A DNA stretch of 8,750 bases from Massilia sp. (lineage in GTDB: Bacteria; Pseudomonadota; Gammaproteobacteria; Burkholderiales; Burkholderiaceae_D). The stretch lies in the NCBI GenBank assembly GCA_028291845.1, contig JAQGNM010000386.1:1-8750 (forward strand), read 5' to 3'. The position numbers and the translations under genes are program-made. The first letter of the stretch is position 1. Each line of letters starts with the position of its first letter. The notes under the pieces are model-generated. The model did no database searches and was not told the origin of the DNA. It saw only the letters and a program-made list of their open reading frames with translations. This document shows positions 6,678 through 8,750 of this stretch, in pieces.

Positions 6678-7754
6678 TTATTCGGCCTGGTCGAAGTCGA
6701 CCACGACCTTGTCGGTGATGGGAAAGCTCTGGCAGGATAAAACAAAGCCGCGCGCCACTTCGTAGTCTTCCAGCGCGTAGTTGACGTCCATCTCGACTTT
6801 ACCTTCGACCAGCTTGCAACGGCAGGTCGAGCATACGCCGCCCTTGCACGAGTAGCGCATGTCGATGCCGGCGCGCAGACCGGCATCCAGAATCGATTCC
6901 TTGTCCTTGTCCATCGTAAAACTGGTGTGGTTGCCGTCCAAAATGACGGTGACCTCGGTCTCGTGCGGCGCGTCGAGCGCCACCGCGCGCGGTTTTCTCT
7001 CGTGCTTGGGAATGCTGGCGGCGAACAGCTCCACCTTGATATTCTGCTTGGGCATGCCGGCTTCCTGCAGCGCCGCCGAGACGCCGTGCATCATGTCCTC
7101 GGGGCCGCAAATGAAGGCGACGTCGATGTCCTCGACGCGCACCCAGTGGCGCAGCAGGGCTTCGGTCTTTTCCTTGTTGATGCGGCCGTTGAACAGGTCG
7201 ATGTCCTGCTGCTCGCGGCTCATCACGTAGGCCAGCCGCAGCCGGTTCATGAAGCGGTCCTTCAGGTCGGTCAGCTCTTCCTTGAAGATGACGGTGCTCG
7301 ATGCGCGGTTACCGTAGAACAGGGTGAAGTGCGAATCCGGCTCGGTCAGGAGGGTGGTCTTGATGATCGACAGGATCGGCGTGATGCCGCTGCCGGCGGC
7401 AAAGGCGACGTAGTTGCGCGCCTGTTCGCTGGACAAGGCGACATTGAAGTGGCCCATCGGCGGCATCACCTCGATCACCGCGCCCGGCTTCAAGGTGTCG
7501 TTGGCCCAGGTGGAAAAGGCGCCGCCGGGGGTTCGCTTGATGGCCACGCGCAGATGCGCGTCCTGCACCGCCGAGCAGATCGAATACGACCGGCGCACGT
7601 CTTCGCCGTCGATCATGGCGCGCAGGGTCAGGTGCTGGCCCTGCTGGTAGGCGAAGCCCGCTTTGAGTTCGTCGGGGATGTCGAAGGTGACGGCGATGGT
7701 GTCGCGCGTTTCGTTGCGCACCGCGGCCACGGTGAGAGGATAGAATTTGCTCAT
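6678..7754 (-). CDS. paaE: Phenylacetyl-CoA epoxidase reductase subunit PaaE
   Basis: A 358-residue ferredoxin-NAD(P)H reductase that passes electrons to the PaaA di-iron centre of the epoxidase. Domain order: an FAD-binding barrel (about 1-105) with RRSYSIC at 54-60; an NAD(P)-binding domain with AAGSGITPILSI at 119-130, LFYGNR at 145-150 and ICGPEDMM at 215-222; and a C-terminal plant-type [2Fe-2S] ferredoxin domain (about 265-358) with Cys303, Cys308, Cys311 (CKGGVCSTC) and Cys341 (LSCQSFP). Length and order match known PaaE proteins. The ATG at 7754 comes 10 nt after the paaD stop. Its upstream sequence (TGAGCGCAACGAC) is a weak ribosome site overlapping that stop, so translation is probably coupled to paaD. 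Confidence 0.96.
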   Translation of the reverse strand: MSKFYPLTVAAVRNETRDTIAVTFDIPDELKAGFAYQQGQHLTLRAMIDGEDVRRSYSICSAVQDAHLRVAIKRTPGGAFSTWANDTLKPGAVIEVMPPMGHFNVALSSEQARNYVAFAAGSGITPILSIIKTTLLTEPDSHFTLFYGNRASSTVIFKEELTDLKDRFMNRLRLAYVMSREQQDIDLFNGRINKEKTEALLRHWVRVEDIDVAFICGPEDMMHGVSAALQEAGMPKQNIKVELFAASIPKHERKPRAVALDAPHETEVTVILDGNHTSFTMDKDKESILDAGLRAGIDMRYSCKGGVCSTCRCKLVEGKVEMDVNYALEDYEVARGFVLSCQSFPITDKVVVDFDQAE

Positions 7755-7764
7755 GTCGTTGCGC

Positions 7765-8292
7765 TCAGTGGCACTTGAAGTAATCGAAGGGTTCGAGGCA
7801 ATCGCGGCATTTGTACAAGGCCTTGCAGGGGGTCGAACCGAATTGGCTGGTCAGCTCGGTGTGGGTCGAGCCGCAATTGGGGCAGGTAATGGTCAGCTTG
7901 GGCATGGCGGTGCGTTTCACTCCGCTTCTGAGGCCACTGATGTCGATCACCTGCTGGGCCGGCGGCGCGATGCCGTAGTCTTTCAGCTTTTCGCGGCCCT
8001 GCTCGCTCATCCAGTCGGTGGTCCAGGCGGGCGACAACTGGCTGACCAGCCGCACCTTGTCGATGCCGTGGCCGTGCAGCGCTTCTGCCACCGTGTCGGA
8101 GATCACCTGCATGGCCGGGCAGCCCGAATAGGTCGGGGTTATGGTGACGACGCACTCGTCGCCCTGCCATTGCACGTCGCGCACGATGCCGAGATCGACG
8201 ACGGAGATCACCGGGATCTCCGGATCGGGGACCTGGCCGAGCCAGGTCCAGATTTGCTCGGTGCTTGGCAAACCCGACGCCTGCATGTTCAT
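7765..8292 (-). CDS. paaD: PaaD, MIP18/SufT-like Fe-S assembly factor of the epoxidase
   Basis: A 175-residue protein from the chosen start. The N-terminal half is a MIP18/DUF59 domain: DPEIP at 23-27, VVDLGIVRDV at 31-40, ITPTYSGCPAM at 51-61 with the conserved Cys58, and SPAWTTDWMSEQGREKLKDYGIAPP at 87-111. The C-terminal part carries cysteines at 137, 140, 156, 162, 165 and 174 (CPNC, then CRDC, then FKCH at the end), a zinc-ribbon-like addition found in PaaD. PaaD is required for the epoxidase system in vivo but is not part of the purified oxygenase; a role in Fe-S cluster maturation, perhaps of PaaE, is the usual proposal. Start: ATG at 8292 shares its A with the TAA of paaC (TAATG), typical of coupled genes. 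An in-frame GTG at 8298 would add two residues, and an ATG at 8286 would remove two; Shine-Dalgarno sequence does not discriminate well. Confidence 0.93.
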   Translation of the reverse strand: MNMQASGLPSTEQIWTWLGQVPDPEIPVISVVDLGIVRDVQWQGDECVVTITPTYSGCPAMQVISDTVAEALHGHGIDKVRLVSQLSPAWTTDWMSEQGREKLKDYGIAPPAQQVIDISGLRSGVKRTAMPKLTITCPNCGSTHTELTSQFGSTPCKALYKCRDCLEPFDYFKCH

Positions 8293-8750
8293 TACCACTG
8301 GGCCCCGGGATAGGCACGCTGCAGGAACTGCATCTCGGCGAGAATAAAACCGAGGTGTTCGCTGTGGACGCCCTTCTTGCCGCCGGCGTGGCTCCAGGCT
8401 TCGGTGGGCGGCATCGTCAGGGTCGCTTCCGCAAAAATCTCGGCGACGTGCTCGAGAAATTCGGCGCGCAAGCCATCCGCCGCCGGGGCCACGCCTTCGC
8501 GCACCATCGCGTCGTCGATGGCGTCATACTTGAACAACTCGCCCCAGTACGGCCACAGGCGGTTGACGGCGGCCTGCGTTTTAGCGTGGCTTTCGGCGGT
8601 GCCGTCGCCCATGCGGACAATCAGATCGCCGCTGCGGCGCAGGTGATACGTCACTTCCTTGATCGATTTCGCCGCGATTTCGACGATGCGCGGATCGCTC
8701 GATTTCAATTGCGCCCGCATGTAAAAATAGTGCCAGGTATCGAACAGGAA
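8292..8750 (-). CDS. paaC: PaaC, structural subunit of phenylacetyl-CoA epoxidase (3' part)
   Basis: The gene runs off the right edge; 152 C-terminal codons are visible, against about 248 for the E. coli protein, so roughly the first 40 percent is missing. The open frame continues upstream of the internal Met at 8720, reading FLFDTWHYFY before it, so that Met is not the start. PaaC is the ferritin-like partner of the catalytic PaaA subunit in the PaaABC(E) epoxidase; it keeps the fold but is not the catalytic di-iron subunit. Recognisable stretches are FDTWH, IAAKSIKEVTYHLRRS, the KLW/ELF-like 'NRLWPYWGELF', EATLTMPP, and the C-terminal GGKKGVHSEHLGFILAEMQFLQRAYPGAQW region, which parallels the end of E. 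coli PaaC. It overlaps paaD by one base. PaaA and PaaB are expected just beyond the window. Confidence 0.95.
   Translation of the reverse strand, partial: FLFDTWHYFYMRAQLKSSDPRIVEIAAKSIKEVTYHLRRSGDLIVRMGDGTAESHAKTQAAVNRLWPYWGELFKYDAIDDAMVREGVAPAADGLRAEFLEHVAEIFAEATLTMPPTEAWSHAGGKKGVHSEHLGFILAEMQFLQRAYPGAQW

Noticed and set aside
6046..8313. Plus-strand open frames opposite paaG, paaE and paaD
   Set aside because: Antisense shadows with His/Gly/Val/Arg-rich translations and no supported start or domain.
1..8750. Search for tRNA or rRNA genes, CRISPR repeats, insertion sequence ends, riboswitches, and PaaX/PaaR-type operators
   Set aside because: Coding sequence fills almost the whole window, gaps are 46 nt or less, and no cloverleaf, repeat array, inverted terminal repeat, transposase or convincing operator palindrome was seen by eye.

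Overview
This GC-rich window holds one minus-strand array of ten tightly packed genes, read from high coordinates to low. It is the distal part of a phenylacetate (phenylacetyl-CoA, 'paa') catabolic operon followed by the start of a branched-chain-amino-acid-type (HAAT family) ABC transporter operon. The gene content, high GC3 codon use and protein character suggest a betaproteobacterium of the order Burkholderiales, with an Oxalobacteraceae-like member (Massilia/Duganella/Janthinobacterium group) most likely. That placement is from memory of homologues, not from a search.

Layout in transcription order (right to left): paaC (3' part only, runs off the right edge), paaD, paaE, paaG, paaH, paaI, paaK, paaJ/pcaF, a periplasmic substrate-binding protein, and the first 17 codons of a LivH-type permease (runs off the left edge). 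No gap between genes exceeds 46 nt. Several junctions overlap or nearly touch: TAATG at paaC/paaD, 1 nt between paaG and paaH, and 8 nt of overlap at paaH/paaI. I see no terminator-like hairpin or convincing promoter in the window, so everything is probably one transcript whose promoter lies to the right, upstream of the unseen paaA/paaB.

How the genes work together: PaaK activates phenylacetate to phenylacetyl-CoA. The PaaABC(E) multicomponent oxygenase, with PaaE as reductase and PaaD as probable Fe-S maturation factor, makes the ring-1,2-epoxide. PaaG isomerises it to the oxepin. After ring opening and one round of thiolysis, PaaG also shifts the double bond of a C6 intermediate. PaaH oxidises 3-hydroxyadipyl-CoA, and PaaJ cleaves 3-oxoadipyl-CoA to succinyl-CoA and acetyl-CoA. 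PaaI is the hot-dog thioesterase thought to rescue CoA from dead-end intermediates. The periplasmic binding protein and permease are the start of a plausible dedicated uptake system for phenylacetate or a related aromatic acid; this is inference from position.

The pathway chemistry is known, and I did not find a clearly undescribed system. The points most worth a second look are the transporter genes fused to the catabolic operon, the absence of paaF and paaZ from the segment (with paaJ and paaK swapped relative to E. coli), and the double ribosome-binding-site/start arrangement at paaI.
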